Below, one piece after another: positions 40,062-52,148 of a DNA stretch of 64,000 nt (positions are counted from its first letter, which is position 1; every line of letters starts with the position of its first letter). This DNA is from Rickettsia felis URRWXCal2. GTDB taxonomy: Bacteria > Pseudomonadota > Alphaproteobacteria > Rickettsiales > Rickettsiaceae. The translations under genes and the position numbers were made by a program. The notes under the pieces were generated by a model. The model made no database searches. It was not told where the DNA came from and saw nothing but the letters and a program-made list of their open reading frames with translations. The stretch covers positions 1,302,001-1,366,000 of the forward strand of contig CP000053.1 of the NCBI GenBank assembly GCA_000012145.1. Reading direction: 5' to 3'.

Positions 40062-42698
40062 CTACCCCTTCAAATTCTCTACCACAAAATGCATAATACT
40101 GCCGTGCTTTATATAATTTATCTCATTATCCGTAAATATTTGCAATATTAAATCGATTGTTCTTGTTTCGCCAGTTTGTTTTTTTATCATGCATTTAACA
40201 GGATTATAAGGCTTTATTTGTTCACTTAAGCCTATAATATCAATAGTTTCTGAACCGTCTAGCTTTAAATCTAATCTTGTATTATTGCCGGTAAAAGTTA
40301 GCGGTAAAATACCCATACCAACTAAATTTGAACGATGTATTCGCTCAAAGCTCTCGGCAATCACTGCCTTTACTCCAAGCAGTTGCGGACCTTTTGCCGC
40401 CCAATCTCTAGACGAACCGCTACCATATTCTTTACCGGCAAAAATCACTACAGGTACATCATTAGCTTTATAGTCCATAGCCGCATCGTAAATAGTTTGC
40501 TGCGTACTACTTAATTGGTTTATAGTAAAGCCGCCTTCTACTCCCTTACACATTTCGTTTTTTATACGGATATTAGCAAATGTGCCACGCATCATCACTT
40601 CATGATTCCCTCTACGTGACCCGTAAGAGTTGAAATCTAGAGGCTCTATATGATTGTCCGTTAAATATTTAGCAGCAGGGCTGGTTTTACTAATACTTCC
40701 TGCAGGCGAAATATGATCGGTAGTAATAGAATCACCGAAAATTGCTAGAATTTTTGCAGATTTTATATCTTTTATATTATTCTTGCTGCCTATATCCTCA
40801 AAATAAGGCGGATTATTAATATAGGTACTGTTCTTATTCCAGTTATAAGTAGAGCTAGTTGTAATCTGTAAATCTTTCCACTCTTTCGTTCCACTAAATA
40901 TATCAGAATATTTTTCTATAAACATAGAGGAATTAATTGAATTTGCAATAACTTCATCTATCTCTTCTTTGCTTGGCCAAATATCTTTTAAATAAATATT
41001 TTTTCCTATAGGCTGATTATTTAAATCTATATTAAGAGTGCCACTAAGTGCATATGCTACAACTAAAATAGGCGAGCCGAGATAGCTTGCTTTAGTAAGT
41101 GGATTAATTCGCCCTTCAAAATTCCTATTACCGGATAAAACAGAAGCAACAACTAGCCCGTTTTTGTTAATAGTTTCCTCTATTTCCGGATTTAGAGGTC
41201 CGGAATTACCGATGCAAGTAGTGCAGCCGTAACCTACTAGATTAAACCCTAATTCATCTAAATATTTATCAAGACCGCTAAGCTTCAAATATTCTGTTAC
41301 GACTTTTGAGCCAGGAGCAAGAGAAGTTTTAACCCAAGGCTTTACCTTTAACCCATGTTCTAGTGCTTTTTTAGCAAGAAGTGCTGCACCAATCATCACG
41401 CTAGGATTAGAAGTATTAGTACAGCTAGTAATTGCTGCAATTACCACATCGCCGTTACCGATTTCATAATTCTGATTTGCTACGGCATATTTTTTATCAA
41501 TGTCTTTATTTTCTATACCGAAATTCGGTAATTCATGTTTAAAATTATTTGCTACATCGTTTAAATCTACCCTATCTTGCGGACGTCTTGGCCCGGCAAG
41601 CGAGCTATGTACCATAGATAAATCTAGCTCTAAAATTTCGGTATATTCTGCCTCATGCTCAAAATCATACCAAAGATTCTGCTCGTTTGCGTATTTTTCT
41701 ACTAATTTGATTTGCGTTTTTTCTCTACCTGTTAGCTCTAAATATTTTATAGTTTCTTGGTCAATCGGGAAAAAGCCACAAGTAGCACCGTATTCAGGCG
41801 ACATATTAGAAATGGTAGCACGATCGGCAATCGTTAGATTTTTTAGTCCCTCACCGAAAAACTCAACAAATTTACCTACTACTTTCTTTTTCCGCAACAT
41901 CTCGGTAACGGTTAACACTAAATCGGTTGCGGTAGCTATACCTGTTAATTTTCCTGTTAGTTTTACACCGATTACTTCCGGTAGAATCATAGTAAGAGGT
42001 TGTCCAAGCATTGCAGCTTCTGCTTCTATTCCGCCAACTCCCCAACCAAGCACCGATAATCCATTTACCATGGTTGTATGGCTATCAGTTCCAACTAAAC
42101 TATCAGGGTAAGCAAGTCCGTCTTTATGCCACACGACTTTTGCTAAATATTCTAAATTTACCTGATGACAAATACCCGTACCAGGCGGCACTACTTTAAA
42201 ATTATTAAATGCCTGCTGCCCCCATTTAAGAAACTGATAACGCTCAATATTGCGTTTCATTTCCATTTGCACGTTTTTATCGAATGAATCTTTAGCTGCA
42301 TAAGAATCAACGCTTACGGAATGGTCTATTACCAAATCAACAGGAATAAGCGGATTAATTTTTAACGGATCGCCTCCTATTTTCTTCATCGCATCACGCA
42401 TAGCAGCTAGGTCCACAATAGCAGGCACACCGGTAAAATCCTGCATCAAAACTCTTGCCGGCATAAAATCTATTTCCGCATCAGATTCTTTAGTTTTTAG
42501 CCATTCTTTAAAAACAAGTAAGTTTTGCTTTGAACCATTAGAACGTAATACATTCTCAAATAACACTCTTAAACTATATGGAAGCTTTTTTAAGGGAAGT
42601 TCGATATCGCTTGCCGCTTTATTTATATCGTAAATTTTGTAGGAAGTATTATCGACTGATAACTCTTTTATATATTCTGAATTATGCACTTTTGACAT
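40062..42698 (-). CDS. acnA: Aconitate hydratase A
   Basis: Converts citrate to isocitrate in the TCA cycle, which Rickettsia uses to oxidise glutamate and pyruvate. The 878-residue protein is the monomeric AcnA/IRP1 type with cluster ligands in AITSCTNTSNP and GCTTCIGNSGP, substrate-site DSHTTMVNGLSVLGWGVGGI and the C-terminal swivel domain GKEYGSGSSRDWAAKGPQLL. The ATG at 42698 gives the standard N-terminus. Palindromes flank it. Confidence 0.97.
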   Translation of the reverse strand: MSKVHNSEYIKELSVDNTSYKIYDINKAASDIELPLKKLPYSLRVLFENVLRSNGSKQNLLVFKEWLKTKESDAEIDFMPARVLMQDFTGVPAIVDLAAMRDAMKKIGGDPLKINPLIPVDLVIDHSVSVDSYAAKDSFDKNVQMEMKRNIERYQFLKWGQQAFNNFKVVPPGTGICHQVNLEYLAKVVWHKDGLAYPDSLVGTDSHTTMVNGLSVLGWGVGGIEAEAAMLGQPLTMILPEVIGVKLTGKLTGIATATDLVLTVTEMLRKKKVVGKFVEFFGEGLKNLTIADRATISNMSPEYGATCGFFPIDQETIKYLELTGREKTQIKLVEKYANEQNLWYDFEHEAEYTEILELDLSMVHSSLAGPRRPQDRVDLNDVANNFKHELPNFGIENKDIDKKYAVANQNYEIGNGDVVIAAITSCTNTSNPSVMIGAALLAKKALEHGLKVKPWVKTSLAPGSKVVTEYLKLSGLDKYLDELGFNLVGYGCTTCIGNSGPLNPEIEETINKNGLVVASVLSGNRNFEGRINPLTKASYLGSPILVVAYALSGTLNIDLNNQPIGKNIYLKDIWPSKEEIDEVIANSINSSMFIEKYSDIFSGTKEWKDLQITTSSTYNWNKNSTYINNPPYFEDIGSKNNIKDIKSAKILAIFGDSITTDHISPAGSISKTSPAAKYLTDNHIEPLDFNSYGSRRGNHEVMMRGTFANIRIKNEMCKGVEGGFTINQLSSTQQTIYDAAMDYKANDVPVVIFAGKEYGSGSSRDWAAKGPQLLGVKAVIAESFERIHRSNLVGMGILPLTFTGNNTRLDLKLDGSETIDIIGLSEQIKPYNPVKCMIKKQTGETRTIDLILQIFTDNEINYIKHGSIMHFVVENLKG

Positions 42699-42767
42699 TT
42701 GTTTCTCACTTGATTATGTGGAATGAACATCGTCATCTCGAGCAACCGTAGGTTGCGTGGGCTAAAC

Positions 42768-42857
42768 CGTCATTGCGAGGAAGTTACGAAGTAATTGACG
42801 AAGCAATCTCAGGATGTTTGACGAGATTGCCGCGTCGCTTCGCTCCTCGCAAGGACG
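42768..42857. repeat. Family A palindrome between atpC and acnA
   Basis: It begins CGTCATTGCGAGGAAGTTAC, contains AGCAATCTCAGGA / GACGAGATTGCCGC and ends CGCTCCTCGCAAGGACG. A partial copy (ATCGTCATCTCGAGCAACCG) precedes it at 42730. Confidence 0.9.
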
Positions 42858-42919
42858 GGAAAAAGCCTCACAATGACATTAAAATAACCTTATCCCAAAA
42901 CGTAGATTTTTAAAACAAA

Positions 42920-43258
42920 TTAATGTTGTTCTGATAAAGGTTTTTGAAGTTCTAGAAGCTTAGTTGCTATTTCTGCTTCATTTAAATTTGTAACGTTAAT
43001 AGCAGTTTCCGTTGCTATATTAACATAACTTCCCGTTACTTCGGTTACACCGCTGGAAACAAGATAAGTAATTTGTGGGTTGTATATATCATCTATATAA
43101 ACCTGTACTAAACCGGCTTTTAAACTAACGATCATCGGAGCGTGATTCGGCAGCACTCCAAACATACCCTCCTCACCCGGCATTGTTACCATTTTAGCTT
43201 GCTTTTCAAATGCAATACTTAAAGGAGTAATTATTTTGACTAAAATTGTTTCGTTCAT
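42920..43258 (-). CDS. atpC: ATP synthase epsilon subunit
   Basis: Central-stalk subunit of F1. The 112 residues cover the N-terminal beta sandwich: [34 protein letters not shown] and [20 protein letters not shown]. The protein ends soon after, at [20 protein letters not shown], so most of the C-terminal helical hairpin that inhibits ATP hydrolysis in E. coli is missing. It is last in the lpdA-atpHAGDC run. Confidence 0.95.
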   Translation of the reverse strand: MNETILVKIITPLSIAFEKQAKMVTMPGEEGMFGVLPNHAPMIVSLKAGLVQVYIDDIYNPQITYLVSSGVTEVTGSYVNIATETAINVTNLNEAEIATKLLELQKPLSEQH

Positions 43259-43275
43259 GGGCTTATTGTATTTTT

Positions 43276-43376
43276 CGTCATTGCGAGGAAATTATGAAAT
43301 AATTGACGAAGCAATCTCAGGAATTCGTTATTATTTCATGAGATTGCCACGCAGCCTACGGCTGCTCGCAATGACG
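43276..43376. repeat. Family A palindrome between atpD and atpC
   Basis: It begins CGTCATTGCGAGGAAATTAT and ends CTACGGCTGCTCGCAATGACG, very like the copy at 34535. Confidence 0.92.
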
Positions 43377-43389
43377 ATTATGGTTACAT

Positions 43390-45811
<2,422 letters not shown>

Positions 45812-45849
45812 AGTAGTTTTTTGGTTTTTATGTCATTCTTGTGTACTCT

Positions 45850-45960
45850 CGTCATTGCGAGGAAAAATTGAAAATTTTGACGAAGCAATCCAGTTAAAAA
45901 TGCGTAGCATTTTTTTATTATTTTCTGGATTGCCACGTCGCTTCGCTCCTCGCAATGACG
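45850..45960. repeat. Family A palindrome between atpA and atpG
   Basis: It begins CGTCATTGCGAGGAAAAATT and ends TTCGCTCCTCGCAATGACG. The centre is the CAATCCAG / CTGGATTGCC variant with an inner AAAAATGC / GCATTTTT hairpin, also seen at 52985. Confidence 0.92.
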
Positions 45961-45990
45961 ATTTAGTATCCACACAAAAACAACATCATA

Positions 45991-47523
45991 TTATTTAACA
46001 AATTCCTTAACGAAATTTTCTAAAAATGCTTTTAGTTTCTGCTCGGTTTCTTCGGTTATACGTTGCTCGTTTTTTATTGATTCTAAAATATCTTTTTTAT
46101 TTAACCTTATCTCCGTAAGCATTTTATCTTCAAATTCTTTTACTTTCTGAAGCGGCACATCATTTAAATATTTCTTAGTTCCGACATAAATACTTACTAT
46201 TTGCTCTTCTACCGGAAAGGGATGATATTGTGCTTGTTTTAATATCTCAACTAATCTTTTACCGTGATCGATTTGTGCTTTAGTGGCAGGGTCTAGATCT
46301 GATCCAAATTGCGAGAAAGACTCCAGCTCTCTAAATTGAGCAAGTTCTAGCTTTACCGAACCTGCTACCTGCTTCATAGCCTTTATTTGTGCTGCAGAAC
46401 CAACACGGCTTACTGAAATACCGACATTAACGGCAGGTCTTACACCTTTATAAAATAACTCACTTTCTAAGAAAATTTGACCGTCGGTAATTGAAATAAC
46501 ATTTGTTGGGATATATGCGGATACATCACCTGCCTGCGTCTCAATTATAGGAAGAGCAGTAAGTGAGCCGCTACCTTTTTCCTCCGACATTTTAGCAGCA
46601 CGCTCAAGCAATCTTGAATGCAGGTAGAACACGTCACCGGGATATGCTTCTCGCCCGGGAGGTCTTCTAAGAAGTAATGAGATTTGTCTATATGCGACGG
46701 CATGCTTACTTAAATCATCATAAATAATAAGTGCGTGCATGCCGTTATCACGAAAATATTCTCCCATACTACAGGCAGAATAAGGGGCAATGAATTGAAG
46801 AGCTGCAGCTTCCGATGCGGTAGCCGAAACAACGATTGTATAGTCCATTGCTCCGGCATCTTCTAGTTTTTTTACTATCTGTGCAACGCTTGATCTTTTC
46901 TGCCCAATAGCTACATAAATACAATAAATTTTATCGCTTTCATTAGTAAGTGAATGAGCTTGTTTTTGATTAATAATAGTATCAACCGCTATCGCCGTTT
47001 TTCCGGTTTGTCTATCACCGATTATTAATTCTCTTTGCCCTCTACCTATCGGAATTAACGAATCTATAGCCTTTATTCCGGTTTGTACAGGTTCGCTTAC
47101 GCTCGTTCTTTCTATTATTCCCGGAGCTTTCATCTCGATATGTCTGTACTCTTTACTTGCAATATCGCCTTTGCCGTCAATAGGATTACCTAGAGCATCA
47201 ACAACACGACCAAGCAGAGCTTTTCCTATCGGTACTTCTAAAACTTCTTTAGTTCTTTTGACATTATCGCCTTGCTGTACTTGGTTATCATCTCCCATAA
47301 TTACAGCACCGACGCTATCATTCTCCAAATTTAAAACAAGCCCCTTAACACCGGATTTAAATTCTACTACCTCACCGGATTTTACATTAGCAAGACCGTA
47401 AATTTTGGCTATACCGTCACCGACCGAAATTACCTGCCCTACTTCCTCAAGCTCACTCAAGCAATTAATATTAGCTATTTCCTTTTGTAATATTTCAGCT
47501 ACTTCAATAGGCTTTAGTTTCAT
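45991..47523 (-). CDS. atpA: ATP synthase alpha subunit
   Basis: Regulatory nucleotide-binding subunit of F1. It is 510 residues with P-loop GDRQTGKT (169-176), [18 protein letters not shown] and SISVGRVGSAAQ-like [20 protein letters not shown] motifs. N-terminus [16 protein letters not shown] is standard for the peripheral-stalk contact. It follows atpH across a family B palindrome. Confidence 0.98.
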   Translation of the reverse strand: MKLKPIEVAEILQKEIANINCLSELEEVGQVISVGDGIAKIYGLANVKSGEVVEFKSGVKGLVLNLENDSVGAVIMGDDNQVQQGDNVKRTKEVLEVPIGKALLGRVVDALGNPIDGKGDIASKEYRHIEMKAPGIIERTSVSEPVQTGIKAIDSLIPIGRGQRELIIGDRQTGKTAIAVDTIINQKQAHSLTNESDKIYCIYVAIGQKRSSVAQIVKKLEDAGAMDYTIVVSATASEAAALQFIAPYSACSMGEYFRDNGMHALIIYDDLSKHAVAYRQISLLLRRPPGREAYPGDVFYLHSRLLERAAKMSEEKGSGSLTALPIIETQAGDVSAYIPTNVISITDGQIFLESELFYKGVRPAVNVGISVSRVGSAAQIKAMKQVAGSVKLELAQFRELESFSQFGSDLDPATKAQIDHGKRLVEILKQAQYHPFPVEEQIVSIYVGTKKYLNDVPLQKVKEFEDKMLTEIRLNKKDILESIKNEQRITEETEQKLKAFLENFVKEFVK

Positions 47524-47585
47524 GGGTTTTATGTCTCCTACTAATATTTGTATGTTATTCCCGCATAGGTGTTAGTTTAAGGATC

Positions 47586-47706
47586 GATGTCATTCCTGCG
47601 AAAGCAGGAATCCATGAAAAAAAGTATAAATACAACAAATTTTTGAAACTAAAAGCTCGATTTATCTCGCTTTATGCTGGATTCCTGCTTTCGCAGGAAT
47701 GACATC
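47586..47706. repeat. Family B palindrome between atpH and atpA
   Basis: The arms GATGTCATTCCTGCGAAAGC and GCTTTCGCAGGAATGACATC are perfect inverted copies; the interior AAAGCTCGATTTATCTCGCT matches the copies at 4249 and 12297. Confidence 0.93.
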
Positions 47707-47710
47707 GATC

Positions 47711-48265
47711 CTACGCAGCAATCCTAACTTTCTTTAAAGCTTTCGTTATTTTATCTAAACTACCCTTAATCGAGTAATCTTGCAACATACTATCATATTT
47801 AATTATAATGCCGCCGATAATAGTACTATCAATATCAAATAATATTTCTGTTTTTTGATTTAATTCTTTTTCTATACGAGATTTAATCCACTCTTGCTCT
47901 TTAGGTTGTAACTTATTTGCAGAAATAACCTGAACTATCTTTATGTTTTTACTTTCATATAGTAAAGTATTATAAGCATCTACTATATTAGATAAAATAG
48001 CAGTACGAGAATTTTTTACCAATAACAATAAAAAATTATTCACTATTTTGTTAAATTTAGTATTTTTTACTAACGAATTAACCACATTAATTTTATCATC
48101 CTTATTTACTATAGGAGAAAATAGAAACTCTCTAATATCAAAATTATCGATAATTATACGATTTATAGCAGTAATTTCTTCAAAGATTTTATCTTGTATA
48201 TTATCAACCATAGCGTTATTAAATAACGCTACCGCATAATTCTCGATTAAATTATCTTTGTTCAT
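47711..48265 (-). CDS. atpH: ATP synthase delta subunit
   Basis: Peripheral-stalk subunit linking b subunits to the top of F1. The 184-residue protein has the helical N-terminal domain ([20 protein letters not shown]) and the conserved C-terminal [20 protein letters not shown] region. It overlaps the lpdA stop by 4 bases (ATGA), so translation is coupled to lpdA. Confidence 0.95.
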   Translation of the reverse strand: MNKDNLIENYAVALFNNAMVDNIQDKIFEEITAINRIIIDNFDIREFLFSPIVNKDDKINVVNSLVKNTKFNKIVNNFLLLLVKNSRTAILSNIVDAYNTLLYESKNIKIVQVISANKLQPKEQEWIKSRIEKELNQKTEILFDIDSTIIGGIIIKYDSMLQDYSIKGSLDKITKALKKVRIAA

Positions 48266-49641
48266 ACATGTATTGCCCTATCATAAGCAGCGAGTACTGA
48301 CTCGTGCATCATTTCCGATAAAGTCGGATGCGGGAAGATAGTATTAATTAAATCCAACTCCGTTCCTTCTAAATTTTTTGAAACCACATATCCTTGTATT
48401 AATTCCGTAACTTCTGAACCTATCATATGAGCACCGAGCAACTCACCTGTCTTAGCATCAAATATAGTTTTAATTAAGCCATCGCTATCACCGCTTACTA
48501 AAGCTTTGCCATTAGCTATAAAAGGGAATCTGCCTATTTTAAGCTCATAACCTAAGGTTTTTGCTGCTTCTTCAGTCAAACCAACACTTGCTATTTGCGG
48601 TGAAGAATAAGTGCAACCCGGTATATTATGTTTATTAATAGCATGCGGCTTTAAGCCCGCTATGCTTTCCGCTGCAATAATACCTTCATGGCTTGCTTTA
48701 TGAGCTAAACAAGGCACTCCTGCTACATCGCCTATAGCATAAATTCCTGATTCCGCAGTTTGCATTAGTCCGTTAGTAACTATATAGCCATTTTCTATTT
48801 TAATTTTGGTCTTTTCAAGTCCTAAATTTTCTGTATTCGCTGTAATACCTACTGCCATAAGTAAGATTTCAGCTTGTAATTTTTGTGTTTTACCGGATAA
48901 CTCTAGCTCAACTTCTATCTTATCTTTTGATTTTGTTTGCTTAATTAATTTAGCATTTGTAATAATTTTTATTCCCTTTTTCTCAAAATTCTTATGAGTG
49001 ATTCCGGCAATTTCCGTATCTTCAGCAGGTAATATTCTATTATGTGCCTCAATTACGGTAACATCCACACCAATACTATTATAAAATGAAGCGAATTCTA
49101 TACCTATTGCACCTGAGCCGACAATAATCATAGATTTCGGCACATGCTGCGGTATCATAGCTTCTTTTGAAGTCCATATTTGCTTGCCGTCAGGCTCAAA
49201 GCCTTTTAAAACTCTAGATCTTGCTCCGGTAGCTATAATAATATTATCTGCTTTTACTATAGGTTTATCATTTATATTTATTATCTTATTTCCTGCAAGG
49301 CTTGCTACTCCGTCTATCACGGTAACTTTGTTTTTGTTCAGTAGTAACTTAACGCCGCCTGCAAGTTTATTTGAAATCTCTCTTGAGCGTTCGACTATTT
49401 TCTTAATGTTGATTTCAGCACCTTTAGAATCAATTCCATAATCTTTAGCATGTTTTATATATTCAAAAACCTCAGCAGATTTAAGCAGGGATTTAGTCGG
49501 TATACACCCCCAATTAAGGCACACCCCTCCTAAATGTTCTTTTTCTATTAATACAACTTTTTTCTTTAATTGTGCTGCTCTAATTGCCGCAACATATCCA
49601 CCAGGACCACCGCCTATAACGGCCACATCGTATTGTTCCAT
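48262..49641 (-). CDS. lpdA: Dihydrolipoyl dehydrogenase (E3)
   Basis: Flavoprotein that reoxidises lipoamide of the pyruvate and/or 2-oxoglutarate dehydrogenase complexes. The 459-residue protein has the FAD motif [18 protein letters not shown], the redox disulfide [17 protein letters not shown], the NAD motif [15 protein letters not shown] and the C-terminal catalytic [10 protein letters not shown] (His-Pro...Glu). It heads the atp gene run, with its stop overlapping the atpH start. Rickettsia has more than one E3 gene, and which complex this one serves cannot be told here. Confidence 0.95.
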   Translation of the reverse strand: MEQYDVAVIGGGPGGYVAAIRAAQLKKKVVLIEKEHLGGVCLNWGCIPTKSLLKSAEVFEYIKHAKDYGIDSKGAEINIKKIVERSREISNKLAGGVKLLLNKNKVTVIDGVASLAGNKIININDKPIVKADNIIIATGARSRVLKGFEPDGKQIWTSKEAMIPQHVPKSMIIVGSGAIGIEFASFYNSIGVDVTVIEAHNRILPAEDTEIAGITHKNFEKKGIKIITNAKLIKQTKSKDKIEVELELSGKTQKLQAEILLMAVGITANTENLGLEKTKIKIENGYIVTNGLMQTAESGIYAIGDVAGVPCLAHKASHEGIIAAESIAGLKPHAINKHNIPGCTYSSPQIASVGLTEEAAKTLGYELKIGRFPFIANGKALVSGDSDGLIKTIFDAKTGELLGAHMIGSEVTELIQGYVVSKNLEGTELDLINTIFPHPTLSEMMHESVLAAYDRAIHV

Positions 49642-49681
49642 TTTATTTTTATTTTGTTGGTTTTGTTATTATAAGTATCAA

Positions 49682-49781
49682 CGTCATTGCGAGGAGATGC
49701 GTAGCATCGACGCGGCAATCTCAGCAATCCTAATACTGCTTCATGAGATTGCCACGCTCCTTGCAGTCGCTCGCAATAACG
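49682..49781. repeat. Family A palindrome upstream of lpdA
   Basis: It begins CGTCATTGCGAGGAGATGCG and ends GCAGTCGCTCGCAATAACG. It lies between dps and lpdA on the minus strand. Confidence 0.9.
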
Positions 49782-49782
49782 A

Positions 49783-50211
49783 TTAGAGTATACTACTCTT
49801 CAGCATCCATCTGTTTTTTTCATGTACTTTAATCCGTCCAATAATCATATCGGCTGTCCCCTCATCGCCCTCTACTTGTGCTACTTTGAGTCCTTTATAT
49901 AATGTATCTCTAATAATATCTTGATCTTTTGTTAGACTTTTAAGCATTTCGTTTGCTGTTACGTTTGGATTTGCCTCATCTATAGATGCAAGCTTTATTA
50001 AATTTGATAATGCGGGGACTTTAGCACCTAAACTTCTCACTCTTTCAGCAAGTTCATCTAAGCTTTCAGCTAAATCTTCATATTGTCCTTCAAATAATAA
50101 ATGTAGACTTCTAAACTCTGCTCCTTCTACATTCCAGTGATAATTCTGTGTTTTAAAATATAAAGCATAACTATCTGCTAAAATTTGTTCTAAAGCTTTT
50201 ACTACTTGCAT
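49783..50211 (-). CDS. dps: Dps-family ferritin-like DNA-protection protein
   Basis: Dps dodecamers oxidise and store iron and shield DNA from peroxide. The 142-residue protein has the ferroxidase residues in the family spacing: His25 (YHWNVEG), His37 ([10 protein letters not shown]) and Asp52/Glu ([11 protein letters not shown]). It lacks the long Lys-rich N-terminal DNA-binding tail of E. coli Dps. GAGGATATT just before the ATG is a good ribosome site. It is followed downstream by a family A palindrome. Confidence 0.92.
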   Translation of the reverse strand: MQVVKALEQILADSYALYFKTQNYHWNVEGAEFRSLHLLFEGQYEDLAESLDELAERVRSLGAKVPALSNLIKLASIDEANPNVTANEMLKSLTKDQDIIRDTLYKGLKVAQVEGDEGTADMIIGRIKVHEKNRWMLKSSIL

Positions 50212-50282
50212 AATATCCTCAAATTTTTATGAACTTTTTGACTTTATAACATTTCTTTAGATACTTCAAGAGATAACAGGGT

Positions 50283-50555
50283 TTATATAAATTCCTGATA
50301 TATTTCTTTTCTGTGTTTGATTGCAATAATAATTACCGTAGATGTTTCTTGTTCAATACGGTATATAATACGATAATCACTTATTCGGAATCTTCTATGA
50401 CCTTTCAAACTATAGCGTAACGGTTTGCCAAAAGCTATGGGATCAAACATTAATCGTTCTTCAATTGCACATTTGATAAGAGTTTTTGCATTGGAGGAAA
50501 GCATTGGGATATGCTTATTTGTTACTTCTTCTAGATAACATATTTTATAATTCAT
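50283..50555 (-). CDS. RelE/ParE-family toxin
   Basis: A 90-residue protein with the RelE/ParE fold pattern: helix-rich N-terminus, then PLRYSLKGHRRFRISDYRII and YRIEQETSTVIIIAIKHRKE, the strands carrying the basic active-site residues of ribosome-dependent mRNA interferases. The ATG at 50555 is chosen because it overlaps the antitoxin stop as ATGA; an ATG two codons upstream is the alternative. It is the second gene of a toxin-antitoxin pair. Confidence 0.88.
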   Translation of the reverse strand: MNYKICYLEEVTNKHIPMLSSNAKTLIKCAIEERLMFDPIAFGKPLRYSLKGHRRFRISDYRIIYRIEQETSTVIIIAIKHRKEIYQEFI

Positions 50556-50770
50556 TTCCACGCTTCTTCGTGAGAGTAAGTTTTAGCATTCTCTTTATCA
50601 AGCTTTTTAGCAACTTTTGACAGAAATAAATCTTCTCTCATTTCAAGAGCTTCAAGTGTTAATTCTCTGACTAAACTCGATAAAGATTTATTTTCTTGAA
50701 CTGCTAAATTACTAAGCAAAGTGGAAATTACCGGCTCAAAAGTAACATTAACTCTTGGACTTTTAGGCAT
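50552..50770 (-). CDS. Ribbon-helix-helix antitoxin
   Basis: A 72-residue protein with an N-terminal beta strand (PRVNVTFEPVISTLLSNLAV) and a helix-turn-helix pair (NKSLSSLVRELTLEALEMRE) typical of RHH operators, then an acidic/polar C-terminal arm (ENAKTYSHEEAWK) expected to wrap the toxin. It lies first and overlaps the toxin by 4 bases. It probably represses its own promoter. Confidence 0.88.
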   Translation of the reverse strand: MPKSPRVNVTFEPVISTLLSNLAVQENKSLSSLVRELTLEALEMREDLFLSKVAKKLDKENAKTYSHEEAWK

Positions 50771-50897
50771 ATAGACTTATTTTTTTTGATTAGTATTATT
50801 GTTGTAACACTTTTACATCACTCAAACAATAAAATTATCAATTAAGAATAAAATTGCAATGATTATATATTAAATATTAATTTTTATTAGTAATTTC

Positions 50898-50926
50898 TTG
50901 ACTAATCTATTAGTTTTATCTATTGT
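50898..50926 (+). promoter_or_regulatory. Candidate sigma-70 promoter for the single-pass membrane protein gene
   Basis: TTGACT (50898-50903) and TATTGT (50921-50926) are separated by 17 bases and lie 36 bases before the ATG at 50962. AAGGAT (50948) is a suitable ribosome site. The rest of the 190-base gap is plain AT-rich sequence. Confidence 0.45.
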
Positions 50927-50961
50927 GCCATCTTATATTTAAAACTTAAGGATAGAACGGC

Positions 50962-52068
50962 ATGAATTACATATTACATTTTTCTTTAACTACCGCAGCA
51001 AGACTTACTAATACAATAAAAACAATTGGTAGTCAAGGATACCACATGCTTAAAATAGGGCATAATGTGGCCAGTTACTATCTAACTACTCCTACCCTTA
51101 GTTTAATTGAACCGACTTGCCATAAAGAGAATATATTAACAACTCTGTGTAATAAAGGAATTGAATTATTAAATACTGAAACAAGCAATTTTGTATTTGA
51201 AGGAATGTTCAAAATAAAGAAAGTATTAACTGCAAATAAAGCTATTATTACAGCGATTAATGATAATGGAAAGACTATACGGGATTATATATTGCAAAAA
51301 CAAGGTGATAAGACTTATATATATGAGGAACGCTTGCTTAAAATATGTCAAGAAAATCTTCAAGGAAATCCTACCATTGAGGATATACTTAATATCGCAG
51401 GGGATAATAACCCTATTATAGGAGATATTAAAGGGTGCGAAATATTTGAAGTAGAGAAAGAAAATGCTCTACAGGCGATTCTCTCAGAAATAAAGGATTT
51501 AATAGCTAACCCGATATCTAGCACTACTCAAGCAATTGATATTAATACAACCGAGAGATGGACAGAATATTTATCTGAAATGGCGACTAATGCAGTTAAT
51601 AATACAATAACAAATTCTACTGCTGAAATTTCTGAATTAATCTTTTCCGATAACACTGAAAGTTGGACTGAAACGGGAATAAATTTAATTAATAACACCG
51701 TAGCAAACCTTACTAATACTGCTTTCAATTCAACTTATAACCCTCAAGAAAATATGTTTGATGAGAGTGATAACGATAATTCCTTAGCTACATATATAGG
51801 CATTGGTATAGCTGTAGCTGCCTCCATAGTTGTTGCAATAGGTGCAGGAGTAACTTGGTATTGCGTTAGAAGTAAAAACGCAAAAAAAGCTAAATTAAAA
51901 CAATATATTGATGAAATTGAAGCTGAAAGAGCTGCTGAAGATAAACTTGCTGCTAACGATACTGAAGAGCATAACGCTCCTCTACTTAACAACAGCACAG
52001 AGCATAATGATCATACTACGGTAGATATGACCGGAGTCTCCTATGAAGACGAAGGTACTCCTGTATAG
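50962..52068 (+). CDS. Single-pass membrane protein of unknown function, type I-like layout
   Basis: A 368-residue protein with no recognised family. A mainly soluble region (1-273) is followed by one strong membrane helix (about 276-300, IGIGIAVAASIVVAIGAGVT), a basic stop-transfer segment (RSKNAKKAKLKQ), and an acidic tail (IEAERAAEDKLAAND...). Before the helix two related segments occur: RWTEYLSEMATNAVNNTITN and SWTETGINLINNTVANLTNT. This region is full of Asn-X-Ser/Thr triplets. No clear N-terminal signal peptide is seen. The layout recalls a host-type membrane protein, but the location cannot be inferred with confidence. Confidence 0.8.
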   Translation: MNYILHFSLTTAARLTNTIKTIGSQGYHMLKIGHNVASYYLTTPTLSLIEPTCHKENILTTLCNKGIELLNTETSNFVFEGMFKIKKVLTANKAIITAINDNGKTIRDYILQKQGDKTYIYEERLLKICQENLQGNPTIEDILNIAGDNNPIIGDIKGCEIFEVEKENALQAILSEIKDLIANPISSTTQAIDINTTERWTEYLSEMATNAVNNTITNSTAEISELIFSDNTESWTETGINLINNTVANLTNTAFNSTYNPQENMFDESDNDNSLATYIGIGIAVAASIVVAIGAGVTWYCVRSKNAKKAKLKQYIDEIEAERAAEDKLAANDTEEHNAPLLNNSTEHNDHTTVDMTGVSYEDEGTPV

Positions 52069-52093
52069 ATAACTTAGAGTTTTGATTTTTAAT

Positions 52094-52126
52094 CAACAAC
52101 CAATAGCAAATTCACTGTTGGTTGTT
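52094..52126. terminator. Candidate bidirectional hairpin
   Basis: AACAACCAA and TTGGTTGTT form a 9-bp stem with a 14-base loop between the stop codons of two convergent genes (52068 and 52149). No T run follows closely on either strand, so it is a weak terminator candidate. Confidence 0.35.
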
Positions 52127-52148
52127 CCTCAAAAATAAAAATTGAAAT

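Noticed and set aside
41500..42111. 203-residue plus-strand ORF inside acnA
   Set aside because: It lies wholly antisense to conserved aconitase coding sequence and shows no family resemblance, so it is a shadow ORF.
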